Under the pieces are notes generated by a model, which did no database searches, was not told where the DNA came from, and worked only from the letters and a program-made list of their open reading frames with translations. From the NCBI RefSeq assembly GCF_014302995.1, contig NZ_CP060295.1, forward strand, positions 3,897,501-3,961,500: a stretch of DNA of 64,000 nucleotides, given 5' to 3'. Below, piece by piece: positions 50,906 through 58,483 of the stretch (its first letter is position 1; each line of letters starts with the position of its first letter). Source of the stretch: Variovorax sp. PAMC26660 (GTDB lineage: Bacteria > Pseudomonadota > Gammaproteobacteria > Burkholderiales > Burkholderiaceae_C). A program made the position numbers and the translations under genes.

Positions 50906-52209
50906 CCATGACCGACACAGCCACCAAGGACTTCCAGGACCCATTGCTGGGCAGCAATTTCAAGGGCTACCCGCGCACCCAGCCGCCGCGCCGACGCAGC
51001 GAGATCGGCGCGGCCGGCTGGAATGTGCTGGCCGGTGACCTGCCGCTGCCGCTGGCCATCCTCAAGCGCGAGGCGCTCGAACACAACCTGGCGTGGATGC
51101 AGGCGCGGGTGCGCGAATGGGGCATCGACCTCGCACCGCACGGCAAGACGACGATGTCGCCGCAGCTCTTCAAGCGCCAGCTCGACGCGGGCGCCTGGGG
51201 CCTGACCTTCGCCACCGTCACGCAACTGGCCGTGGGCGTGGCGGCCGGTGCGCGCCGCGCGCTCATCGCCAACCAGGTGGTGAGCGACGAAGACCTGGCT
51301 GGCATCCAGATGCTGCTGCGCGCACATGCCGACCTGCGCATCGTGTTCCTGGTCGACTCGCTCGCGCAACTGGCGCTGATCGAAGACTGGAAGAAGCGCC
51401 ACCCTGCGAGCGTGCCTTTCGACGTGATGATCGAGATCGGCGTCGATGGCGGCCGCACCGGCTGCCGCACGCATGAAGACGCCATCGCGCTCGCGACCCG
51501 GCTGCGCGCCAGCGATGCGGTCAAGCTCGTGGGCATCGAGACTTATGAAGGGCAGGGCGCCACCGGTGCCAGCGAACCGGACACGGCCTATGCCAACACG
51601 CTGATGGACCGCGTGGAAGCCGTCGCGCGCCACTGCGACACGCAGCAATTGTTCGAGACTGACGAGGTGCTGGTCTCGGCCGGCGGCTCGGCCATCTTCG
51701 ACCTCGTGGCCGGGCGCCTCAAGCCTGCATTGGGTTCGCCTGTTCGTGGCCTGCTGCGTTCGGGTTGCTACGTCACGCACGACCACGGCTTCTACAAGCG
51801 CATGGTGAACGCGGTGGATGAGCGCCTGGGCTGCGGCTGCGGCGAGGGCCTGACGCCGGCGATGGAAGTCTGGGCCACCGTGCAATCGCGCCCCGAACCC
51901 GGCCTGGCGATCCTTGCCGTGGGCAAGCGCGACATCTCCTTCGACCTGTCGATGCCCGTGCCGATCGCCCGCGCCGCACGCGGCGCATTGCAGCCGCAGG
52001 CCGTGCCCGCCGGCTGGAAGATCACCGCACTGAACGACCAGCATGCCTACCTGCGCTGGGATGCCACCGAAGAGACACAGGCCCCGGCCGTGGGCGACCG
52101 CGTCGGCCTCGGCATCTCGCACCCTTGCACCACCTTCGACAAATGGCACTGGATGCCTGTCGTCGAGAACGACTACCGCGTGAGCGACGCCGTCGCCATG
52201 CATTTCTGA
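50902..52209 (+). CDS. D-amino-acid deaminase/aldolase (DSD1/alanine-racemase-fold)
   Basis: 435-aa fold-type III PLP enzyme of the amino acid deaminase/aldolase group that includes D-serine dehydratase DSD1 and D-threonine aldolase. Seen: the PLP lysine Lys82 in APHGKTTMSP, the barrel strand EIGVDGGRTGCR, VSAGGSAIFD, a GSPVRGLLRSGCYVTHDHGFY segment, and the C-terminal ISHPCTTFDKW whose His and Cys match the zinc-binding pair of DSD1-type enzymes. It should convert D-hydroxy-amino acids to keto acids plus ammonia, or cleave them. Start at 50902 overlaps the ATPase stop; Met at 50908 is an alternative. Confidence 0.9.
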   Translation: MTMTDTATKDFQDPLLGSNFKGYPRTQPPRRRSEIGAAGWNVLAGDLPLPLAILKREALEHNLAWMQARVREWGIDLAPHGKTTMSPQLFKRQLDAGAWGLTFATVTQLAVGVAAGARRALIANQVVSDEDLAGIQMLLRAHADLRIVFLVDSLAQLALIEDWKKRHPASVPFDVMIEIGVDGGRTGCRTHEDAIALATRLRASDAVKLVGIETYEGQGATGASEPDTAYANTLMDRVEAVARHCDTQQLFETDEVLVSAGGSAIFDLVAGRLKPALGSPVRGLLRSGCYVTHDHGFYKRMVNAVDERLGCGCGEGLTPAMEVWATVQSRPEPGLAILAVGKRDISFDLSMPVPIARAARGALQPQAVPAGWKITALNDQHAYLRWDATEETQAPAVGDRVGLGISHPCTTFDKWHWMPVVENDYRVSDAVAMHF

Positions 52210-52219
52210 ACTTGCACCG

Positions 52220-53119
52220 ATGACCCCTTCACTGCTTCAGAAAGTCGCGCAGATCCGCAGCAGCGCCCCGGCGACGCGGCGCGCGATTCTCGACCTGATC
52301 CTCGAAGACCCCGACCGCGTGCTCGAAGAGAGCTTCGAGCAGTTGGCCGAGCGTTCGCGCAGCTCGGTGCCGACCATCATGCGCACCTGCCGCGACCTCG
52401 GCTTTGCCGGCCTGCGCGAGTTCAAGCTCGCGCTGGCGCAGGAGCTGGCGCTCGGCGGCTCGCCGCTGCACCGCCGCGTCAACATCGAGGATGCAGCCGA
52501 CGAAGTGGTCGGCAAGATCGCACGCAGCGCGGCCGCTTCGGTCTCGGGCGTGCGCGGCCAGCTCGACATGCAGGTGCTCGACGGCGCCGTGGCGGCCATC
52601 GCTGCCGCGCCGCATGTGGATCTGTACGGCGCGGGCGCGACCTCGTGGTTCATGGCCAACGACCTGCAGGCGCGGCTGTTCCGCCTCGGCCTCTCGGCCA
52701 ACGCCTGGGCCGACTACCACCTGCAGCAGGTGGCCGGTGCGGCGCAGCGGCCCGGCGGCGTGGTCATCGCGATCTCGCACGTCGGCGGCATGCCCTCGCT
52801 GCTCGACGCGGTGGACATCGCGCGCGGGCAGGGCGCCAAGGTGGTCGCGCTCACACGGCCCGGCACGGCCCTCGCGGCCAGGGCTGACTTTCTGCTCGGC
52901 CTCTCGGTGCCCGACGACGCGGTGATGCACGTGGGCATCGACGCCTACCTGACGCACCTGACCGCCATCGAAATTCTCACGGTGCTGGTGGCCCAGCGCC
53001 GTGGCGAGCCCGCGGTGCAGCGCCTGCAGCGCGCACGCGATGCCTTCCAGCGGCACGGCATCGATGCCGCCACGCACCCGCTGCAAAGCTGGGACGGCGG
53101 AGGTATCAAGCATGGCTGA
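52220..53119 (+). CDS. RpiR/MurR family transcriptional regulator
   Basis: 299-aa regulator. Seen: an N-terminal HTH_6 domain (residues 1-77, EESFEQLAERSRSSVPTIMR and CRDLGFAGLREFKLALAQEL) and a C-terminal SIS sugar-phosphate-isomerase-like domain (about 120-265, VDLYGAGATSWFMANDLQAR, VIAISHVGGMPSLLDAVDIA, VVALTRPGTALA). Such proteins usually bind a phosphosugar or amino-sugar-like ligand; here the operon suggests a D-amino-acid-related ligand, an inference. It lies inside the operon, between deaminase and D-aminoacylase, and overlaps the latter by 8 bp, so it probably controls its own operon at the dyads near 43950. Confidence 0.93.
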   Translation: MTPSLLQKVAQIRSSAPATRRAILDLILEDPDRVLEESFEQLAERSRSSVPTIMRTCRDLGFAGLREFKLALAQELALGGSPLHRRVNIEDAADEVVGKIARSAAASVSGVRGQLDMQVLDGAVAAIAAAPHVDLYGAGATSWFMANDLQARLFRLGLSANAWADYHLQQVAGAAQRPGGVVIAISHVGGMPSLLDAVDIARGQGAKVVALTRPGTALAARADFLLGLSVPDDAVMHVGIDAYLTHLTAIEILTVLVAQRRGEPAVQRLQRARDAFQRHGIDAATHPLQSWDGGGIKHG

Positions 53120-54599
53120 GCAACGACAACAACAAATGAAGAGCGCCACGCTGCTCGAAGGCGGCCTGGTGGTCGACGGCTCCGGCGGCCCTTCGTGGCC
53201 CGGTGACGTGTTGCTGCAGGGCGATCGCATCCTCGCGCTCGGCGCGGGCCTGCGCGAGCGGCTGCCCGCTGGCCTGGTGCTTGCGGATGTCGAGGTGGTC
53301 GATTGCCGCGCCAAGGTGATCGCGCCCGGCTTCATCGACGCCCACACGCACGACGACGCGATCGTGCTGCGCGACCCGCTGTGCCTGCCCAAGGTGTCGC
53401 AGGGCATCACCACGGTGGTGACGGGCAACTGCGGCATCTCGCTCGCGCCGTACCGCACGCCGCAGTCCAAGCCGCCGCTCACGCTTCTGGGCGCGGAATC
53501 GTTCAAGCACGCGACCATGGCCGAGTACCGCGCGGCCGTCGATGCGACGCAGCCCGCGCTGAACGTGGCCGCACTCATCGGCCACACCACGCTGCGCTTC
53601 GCGACCATGGAAGCGCTCGACCGACCTGCGAGTGCCGATGAGCTGGCGCGCATGGAAGCGCTGCTCGACAGTTGCATGGCTGACGGCGCGCATGGCATGT
53701 CCTCGGGCCTGTTTTATGAAGAAGCCTTTGCGGCACCGGCCGAGGAAGTGACGGCGCTTGCGCGTGTGGTGGCGCGCCACGGCGGCGTGTACGCCACCCA
53801 TCTGCGCAGCGAGATGCAGCAGATCATCGAAGCGCTGCACGAAGCGGGCGACTCGGCCTTCAACGCCGGCGTGCCGCTCGTCATCTCGCACCACAAGTGC
53901 GCCGGCCCCGCCAACTGGGGCCGCACCAAGGAAACGTTGCCGCTGATCGAAGCCCTGGCCAAACGCCAGAAGATCGCGATGGACGTGTACCCCTACGTGG
54001 CCGGCTCCACCGTGCTGCGCGAAGACCTGGTCGATGGCGTCATCGACGTGCTGCTGACCTGGTCCGACCCGCATCCCGAAATGACGGGCCGCCTGATTTC
54101 CGACATCGCGCGCGAGTGGGGCACCACCGAACAAGAGGCCTGCCTGCGCCTGAAGCCCGGCGGCGCCTGCTATTTCCAGATGCAGGAAGAAGACGTGGAG
54201 CGCGTCATCGCGCATCCGTTCACCATGATCGGCAGCGACGGCCTGCCGCACGACCGCCATCCGCATCCGCGCCTGTGGGGTGCGTTCCCGCGCGTGTTTG
54301 CGCGCTACTGGCGCCAGCGCAAGCTGTTCACGCTGGAACAGGCGGTGCACAAGATGACCGGCATGACTGCGCGCAACCTGCGCATTGCCGACCGTGGCTT
54401 GCTGCGTGCAGGCTCCATGGCCGACGTGGTGGTGTTCGACCCTGAGACCATCACCGACACCGCCACCTACGACAAGCCGCACGGCGTGAGCGAAGGCGTC
54501 GAACACGTGTTCGTGAACGGCGTGCTGGCCTACCGCGGCGGCGAGCCCGAAGCCCGGGTGATTGCGCGCGCGGGGCGGATGCTCACGCGCGGGAGCTAG
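53112..54599 (+). CDS. N-acyl-D-amino-acid deacylase (D-aminoacylase)
   Basis: 495-aa amidohydrolase-superfamily enzyme that releases D-amino acids from N-acyl-D-amino acids. Seen: metal ligands His78 and His80 in DAHTHDD, the bridging Cys107 in TGNCGIS, further His residues in YATHLRSE and ISHHKCAGPANWG, and the catalytic Asp in IGSDGLPHDRHPHPR. The carboxylated lysine of other amidohydrolases is replaced by this Cys, the mark of D-aminoacylases. Start at 53112 lies 8 bp inside the regulator gene; a Met at 53136 is possible. Last gene of the operon, 7 bp from the convergent lactonase stop. Confidence 0.94.
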   Translation: MAEQRQQQMKSATLLEGGLVVDGSGGPSWPGDVLLQGDRILALGAGLRERLPAGLVLADVEVVDCRAKVIAPGFIDAHTHDDAIVLRDPLCLPKVSQGITTVVTGNCGISLAPYRTPQSKPPLTLLGAESFKHATMAEYRAAVDATQPALNVAALIGHTTLRFATMEALDRPASADELARMEALLDSCMADGAHGMSSGLFYEEAFAAPAEEVTALARVVARHGGVYATHLRSEMQQIIEALHEAGDSAFNAGVPLVISHHKCAGPANWGRTKETLPLIEALAKRQKIAMDVYPYVAGSTVLREDLVDGVIDVLLTWSDPHPEMTGRLISDIAREWGTTEQEACLRLKPGGACYFQMQEEDVERVIAHPFTMIGSDGLPHDRHPHPRLWGAFPRVFARYWRQRKLFTLEQAVHKMTGMTARNLRIADRGLLRAGSMADVVVFDPETITDTATYDKPHGVSEGVEHVFVNGVLAYRGGEPEARVIARAGRMLTRGS

Positions 54600-54606
54600 T
54601 TAGCCG

Positions 54607-55881
54607 TTAGGCAAATACAAGGCACACCGGTGTGGGCACTTGCGCGACCTGCACCGGCTGGTCGAGCTTGCCGCTCGCGGGGTCGATGCGCAGGCGCAAG
54701 ATGGTGTCGCCCTTCTGGCTGAGTGCGTAGAGGTGACTGCCACCGGGTGCCATCGCCAACGCGCGCGGGAAGCGCAGGCCTTCGCCCCAGTGCTGCAGCG
54801 GTGTCAGCGCGCCGCTGGTTGCATCGATGCGGAATGCGGCGATGCTGTCGGCCATCGGATGGTCCGACTTCAACCGGCGGTTGGTCGCATACAGAAATTG
54901 CCCTGAGGGATGCATCACCAGCGCCGCCGCGTTCTTCTGGCCGGTGAAGCCCTCCGGCACGGTCGAGATGCGTTGGCGTTGCTCCCCGACCTTGCCGCTC
55001 GCCGCGTCGTAGCCGAAGCAGGCGACCGTGGCGTCGAGTTCGCTCACCACGTACAAAAAGCGCTGCGACGGAAGCAGCGCCAGGTGGCGCGGGCCGCTGC
55101 CGGGCGACACGGGTGTGCGGCCGAGCAGGCTCAACTTGCCATCGGCGAGCGAGAAGACGTTGATGCGGTCGCTGCCCAGATCGGTGGCGATCACGCGCTG
55201 ACCCGACGCATCGAACAGCACCATGTGCGGATGCGGTGATTCCTGTCGTTCTGCATCGGGGCCGGAGCCGGTTTCCTTTTCAATGCCCGAGACCTTGCCG
55301 AGCGTTCCGTCCGCACCGATCGGCAGCACGTTGTAGGCACCGCCGCCATACAGCGCGACGACCAGGGCGCGCCCATCGGGCGACACGGCCAGGTGCGCAG
55401 GAACCACGCCCGACAGCGACAGCGGCTGGCGGTTGATCAGCGTCAGGCGGCCGCTGCGCTCATCGATGGCATAGGCCTCGGCCGTTCCGGTGGGCAGGCC
55501 TTGGTAGGTGTCGATTTCGTTGATCGCATACAGGAAGCCCCGGCTGGGATGCACCGCAAGAAACGAAGGGTTCGCGCTGGCGACCGTCTGCACTTGCGGC
55601 CAGCCACCGTCCGCGAAGGCCAGCACATGGATGCCTTTCGACGCAGGCCCTCCGGCAGTGCCGCCGGGTGCATTGCTGGTGTAGGTGCCGACGTAGGCGA
55701 AGCGGGGTGTTGGTGTCTCGTTGACTGCCACGCCCGCCGTTGTTGCACCGGGGCTTGCCGCGTTCGGGGTTTGTGCGTTGGCGGGCAGCAACGGAGTCAA
55801 GGCGCCGAGGGCGGAAGCGCCGCCGATCCATTGCATGACGGCGCGGCGTTTCTGGCCGGGTTGACTTGGGCGATATGTCAT
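54607..55881 (-). CDS. Second Tat-exported beta-propeller lactonase
   Basis: 424-aa lactonase-family beta-propeller. Seen: a leader with twin arginines (QKRRAVMQWIGGASALGALT, cleavage after ANAQ near residue 37), an Ala/Thr/Pro linker, then FAYVGTYTSNAPGG, SFLAVHPSRGFLYAINE, PAHLAVSPDGRALVVALYGGG, PHPHMVLFDASGQRVIATDLG, RHLALLPSQRFLYVVSE. It is related to but clearly diverged from the protein at 45675-46934. It probably follows the FAD-oxidase gene, 342 bp upstream on the same strand. That gap is filled by nested inverted repeats. Confidence 0.88.
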   Translation of the reverse strand: MTYRPSQPGQKRRAVMQWIGGASALGALTPLLPANAQTPNAASPGATTAGVAVNETPTPRFAYVGTYTSNAPGGTAGGPASKGIHVLAFADGGWPQVQTVASANPSFLAVHPSRGFLYAINEIDTYQGLPTGTAEAYAIDERSGRLTLINRQPLSLSGVVPAHLAVSPDGRALVVALYGGGAYNVLPIGADGTLGKVSGIEKETGSGPDAERQESPHPHMVLFDASGQRVIATDLGSDRINVFSLADGKLSLLGRTPVSPGSGPRHLALLPSQRFLYVVSELDATVACFGYDAASGKVGEQRQRISTVPEGFTGQKNAAALVMHPSGQFLYATNRRLKSDHPMADSIAAFRIDATSGALTPLQHWGEGLRFPRALAMAPGGSHLYALSQKGDTILRLRIDPASGKLDQPVQVAQVPTPVCLVFA

Positions 55882-56223
55882 GGGGTTCCTCTCTTGGTTG
55901 AGGCGGGCGTTTTTGGTGCTGCTGTTTTCAGGGCGAGTGCGAATGACACCGGGTGCTCCCCTCCGCGAATGTCCCCCGCTTCGCTCCTCCTTTATTTCGC
56001 TGCGGGGAGCACCCGGTGTCATTCGCACAGGGGCACGCTGCTGGTGATCCTGCGATCAACAACCGCTCTGAGCGCTCACGTCGATACGGGGCTCTTTTTC
56101 GCGAAATAAAGGAGGAGCGAAGCGGGGGACATTCGCGAAAAAGAGCACCGTGTCGGCGTGAGCGACGCCCTGAACAGCAGCGAACAAAACGCCCAGCAAG
56201 AAGAACAGAACAGCGAAGTTTCA
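55882..56223. repeat. Nested inverted repeats between FAD-oxidase and lactonase genes
   Basis: Three interlocking perfect inverted repeats: 55937-55961 with 56004-56028 (25 bp), 55964-56000 with 56101-56137 (37 bp), and 56091-56105 with 56132-56146 (15 bp, extending to about 27 with three mismatches). The first hairpin's loop is the left arm of the second, so the foldings are mutually exclusive in part. No gene is visible in the 342 bp. The element resembles a dispersed repeat family rather than a transposon, as it has no coding capacity. Confidence 0.88.
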
Positions 56224-57753
56224 TCAGGGCCGCACCGACATGGCATGGTGAAAGATGTTGTTCGGGTCATAGCGCCGCTTCACCTTCTGCAGAAAGCCAT
56301 AGAGCCCTTGATCGCCGTAGTAAAGCTGCGACCAGAACGGGTACGCCAGCATGTCGTTGTCCGGATAGTTGATGTAGCAGCCCTCGTAACGTTCACCGGG
56401 GTAGGGCGTGCCGGCATAACGTTCAGGCACCTCGGGCGTGCCGTACACGTCGCGGTAGAAGTCGCTGATCCAGCGCAGGTGGCCGGCATCGTCAGCGGCA
56501 CTGCGCCAGTAGGTCTGGTACTGCAGCTTCATGATCGAGGCGCGTTGCGGCACCGCCGTGTCGTTGATGCGCTCGGGCTTGTTGATGGCGCCGCCGTATG
56601 AATCCACCTGCACCAACGACTGGCTGAGATCGACGCCCGGCATCACGCGCGTCAGGTGCGTGTAGATGCGCCGCGCCTCGCGTGCGCTGAAGTTCTGCTT
56701 CATGTAGGCCGACTTGTATTTGCCGCGCTGGTTGTCGCCCGAACCGTTGAGGTACTGCGTGGCCGTGAGCCAGTCGTAGCGCGTCACCGTATGCGGCTTG
56801 GAGCACAGCAACTGCCCCGCATCGCGCTGCGGTGCCGGGCCCACGCCCGGCGCACGGCCCTTGGCGGGCACCGGTGCGCAGGCCTGGAAGCGACTCAGGA
56901 ATTCGTTGAGCACCGTCAGGTCGTTGCAGGTGCCGTCGGGGTTGCAGAACTGCGTCAGCATCACGATCTGGCCCGACGAACGATGCGTGAGCTTGAGCAG
57001 CGAGAACATGCCCCAGGTGTCGGGCGACTTGCCGCGCGTTTCCCAGTATTCGCCGTAGATCGAGAGCAGCGTGGCGAAGCGCTCGGGCGTCATGGTGGCC
57101 CAGTCGAACGCGACCACCGCCAATGCCACCTCGCGCGGCGCTTGCGGCAAGGTGTCGAACACATAGCCGGTGATCGCGCCGAAGTTGCCGCCGCCCGCAC
57201 CGCGACAGGCGCGAAACAGCTCGGGCTCGTGGCTCGCATCCACGGTGCGCGGCGCCACTTTGCCGTGGTTGTCCACCGTCAGGATGTCGACCGCAGACAG
57301 CCAATCGACCGTCAACCCCTGCAGGCGCGAGAGGAGACCGTAGCCACCGCCGCAGATATGCCCGCCCGCACCGACCGAGTAGCAGGAGCCGCCGGGCAGC
57401 GTGACGTTGCTGCGCTTGTACAGGTCAAGGTAGCCGGTCCAGTTCTGCGTGCCGGGGCCGATGCGATGGCGCCCATCGGCCTTGGCGGTGCTCGTCTGGG
57501 TGAGCAGGCTCAGATCGAGGATTGCGCCTTCGGGATTGTTGGAAACGAAGTCTTCATAGCAATGGCCGCCGCTGCGCAATGTGGGCCGAAGGCCCGCATC
57601 GACGATGCGCTGCAGGGCGGCAGTGGCATCGGCGGCGCTCTCCGGCAGCTCGATGCGCGAGGCCGCATCCGATTCCGTTGCAGGCCATCGCAGGTTGAAG
57701 CCCTTTTTCAAGGTGTTGTAGCGGGCATCCTGGCGTGTCACGGTGATGGTCAT
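56224..57753 (-). CDS. FAD-linked oxidase, berberine-bridge-enzyme type
   Basis: 509-aa flavoprotein with an N-terminal PCMH FAD-binding domain (about residues 30-210) and a C-terminal BBE segment (about 455-505, [10 protein letters not shown] and [13 protein letters not shown]). Both residues of bicovalent FAD attachment are present: His64 in RSGGHCYED and Cys134 in [10 protein letters not shown]. Such enzymes oxidise sugars, oligosaccharides or alkaloid-like substrates with O2, often giving lactones. The start at 57753 gives no signal peptide and an extension to 57837 adds none, so it appears cytoplasmic. A lactonase gene follows downstream, but its product is exported. Confidence 0.9.
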   Translation of the reverse strand: MTITVTRQDARYNTLKKGFNLRWPATESDAASRIELPESAADATAALQRIVDAGLRPTLRSGGHCYEDFVSNNPEGAILDLSLLTQTSTAKADGRHRIGPGTQNWTGYLDLYKRSNVTLPGGSCYSVGAGGHICGGGYGLLSRLQGLTVDWLSAVDILTVDNHGKVAPRTVDASHEPELFRACRGAGGGNFGAITGYVFDTLPQAPREVALAVVAFDWATMTPERFATLLSIYGEYWETRGKSPDTWGMFSLLKLTHRSSGQIVMLTQFCNPDGTCNDLTVLNEFLSRFQACAPVPAKGRAPGVGPAPQRDAGQLLCSKPHTVTRYDWLTATQYLNGSGDNQRGKYKSAYMKQNFSAREARRIYTHLTRVMPGVDLSQSLVQVDSYGGAINKPERINDTAVPQRASIMKLQYQTYWRSAADDAGHLRWISDFYRDVYGTPEVPERYAGTPYPGERYEGCYINYPDNDMLAYPFWSQLYYGDQGLYGFLQKVKRRYDPNNIFHHAMSVRP

Positions 57754-58076
57754 GTGCACTTTCTGATGGACGTCTTGCGACGATGGAAGGCAGGGAACAC
57801 AGGGCGTTTGCGCGGCTTCTGGCGAGCTTTCAAGCAAGACTCAGGAATGAAAGATTTTTTCTCAATTCCATCGAATCGAAGTTGAAATCACGGAATGTCG
57901 CGAATATTGACGCAAATTTGGCTGTTTTTGAAATATGTTTTCACCAAATCAGCATTGGATCGACAGCCACCAAATCCAGGTCGGTGCAGCAAGAGTTTCC
58001 TAAAGTTCTAACGTTCCAGAAGAAAATCAGTCAAACTGATGAACGCAGGGTGGAAGGCACGCAGACAGGAGCGCAG
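57754..58076. other. AT-richer divergent intergenic region
   Basis: 323 bp between the FAD-oxidase start and a small gene on the opposite strand. Its central 180 bp are clearly richer in A and T than the surroundings. A plus-strand TTGAAA (57882-57887) and TATTGA (57905-57910) are 17 bp apart, a moderate promoter match. No gene is visible. Confidence 0.45.
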
Positions 58077-58262
58077 ATGGACAAGGACGCAGAGGGTCTT
58101 GGCGCCGACTTCGAGTTGTGGCAACAGCTCACGGACGACTACGAACAAGCACTGGCTGCCCTGGCCCGCGGGGAGCCCGGCGCGCGCGACCTTGCCATGA
58201 AACTGTCACTGGCACTGCGGCGACTGCACCCTGAAACACCCCGCCTCGGCAGCCCCGACTGA
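58077..58262 (+). CDS. Small hypothetical protein (61 aa)
   Basis: A 61-residue acidic-to-neutral protein starting MDKDAEGLGADFELWQQLTD, predicted to be two helices (DYEQALAALARGEPGARDLA and AMKLSLALRRLHPETP). AGGAG stands 7 bp before the ATG, which supports translation. A longer reading in the same frame from upstream crosses the AT-rich promoter region and is unlikely. A short dyad CGCCTC/GAGGCG overlaps its stop codon. No family is recognised; it could be a small cytoplasmic adaptor, but nothing shows this. Confidence 0.55.
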   Translation: MDKDAEGLGADFELWQQLTDDYEQALAALARGEPGARDLAMKLSLALRRLHPETPRLGSPD

Positions 58263-58483
58263 GGCGCCCCTCTTGCAAGAACGACAGCAGGCGTTGGCAC
58301 AGATAGTGCAACGGTGTTGCGTCGTTTGCGAGGGAGGAGTTCATCACCAGACGGGCCGGCCATCAAGCCGCAGCCCGCGATAACGCTCGACTCCCGGACA
58401 TCCAGACACTCGCAGGAGCGCGACCTTCGTCACGCGAGTGGCGCGCTCTCGTTGTGCATCGAGAGAGTCAGGGAGAGAAAAAT

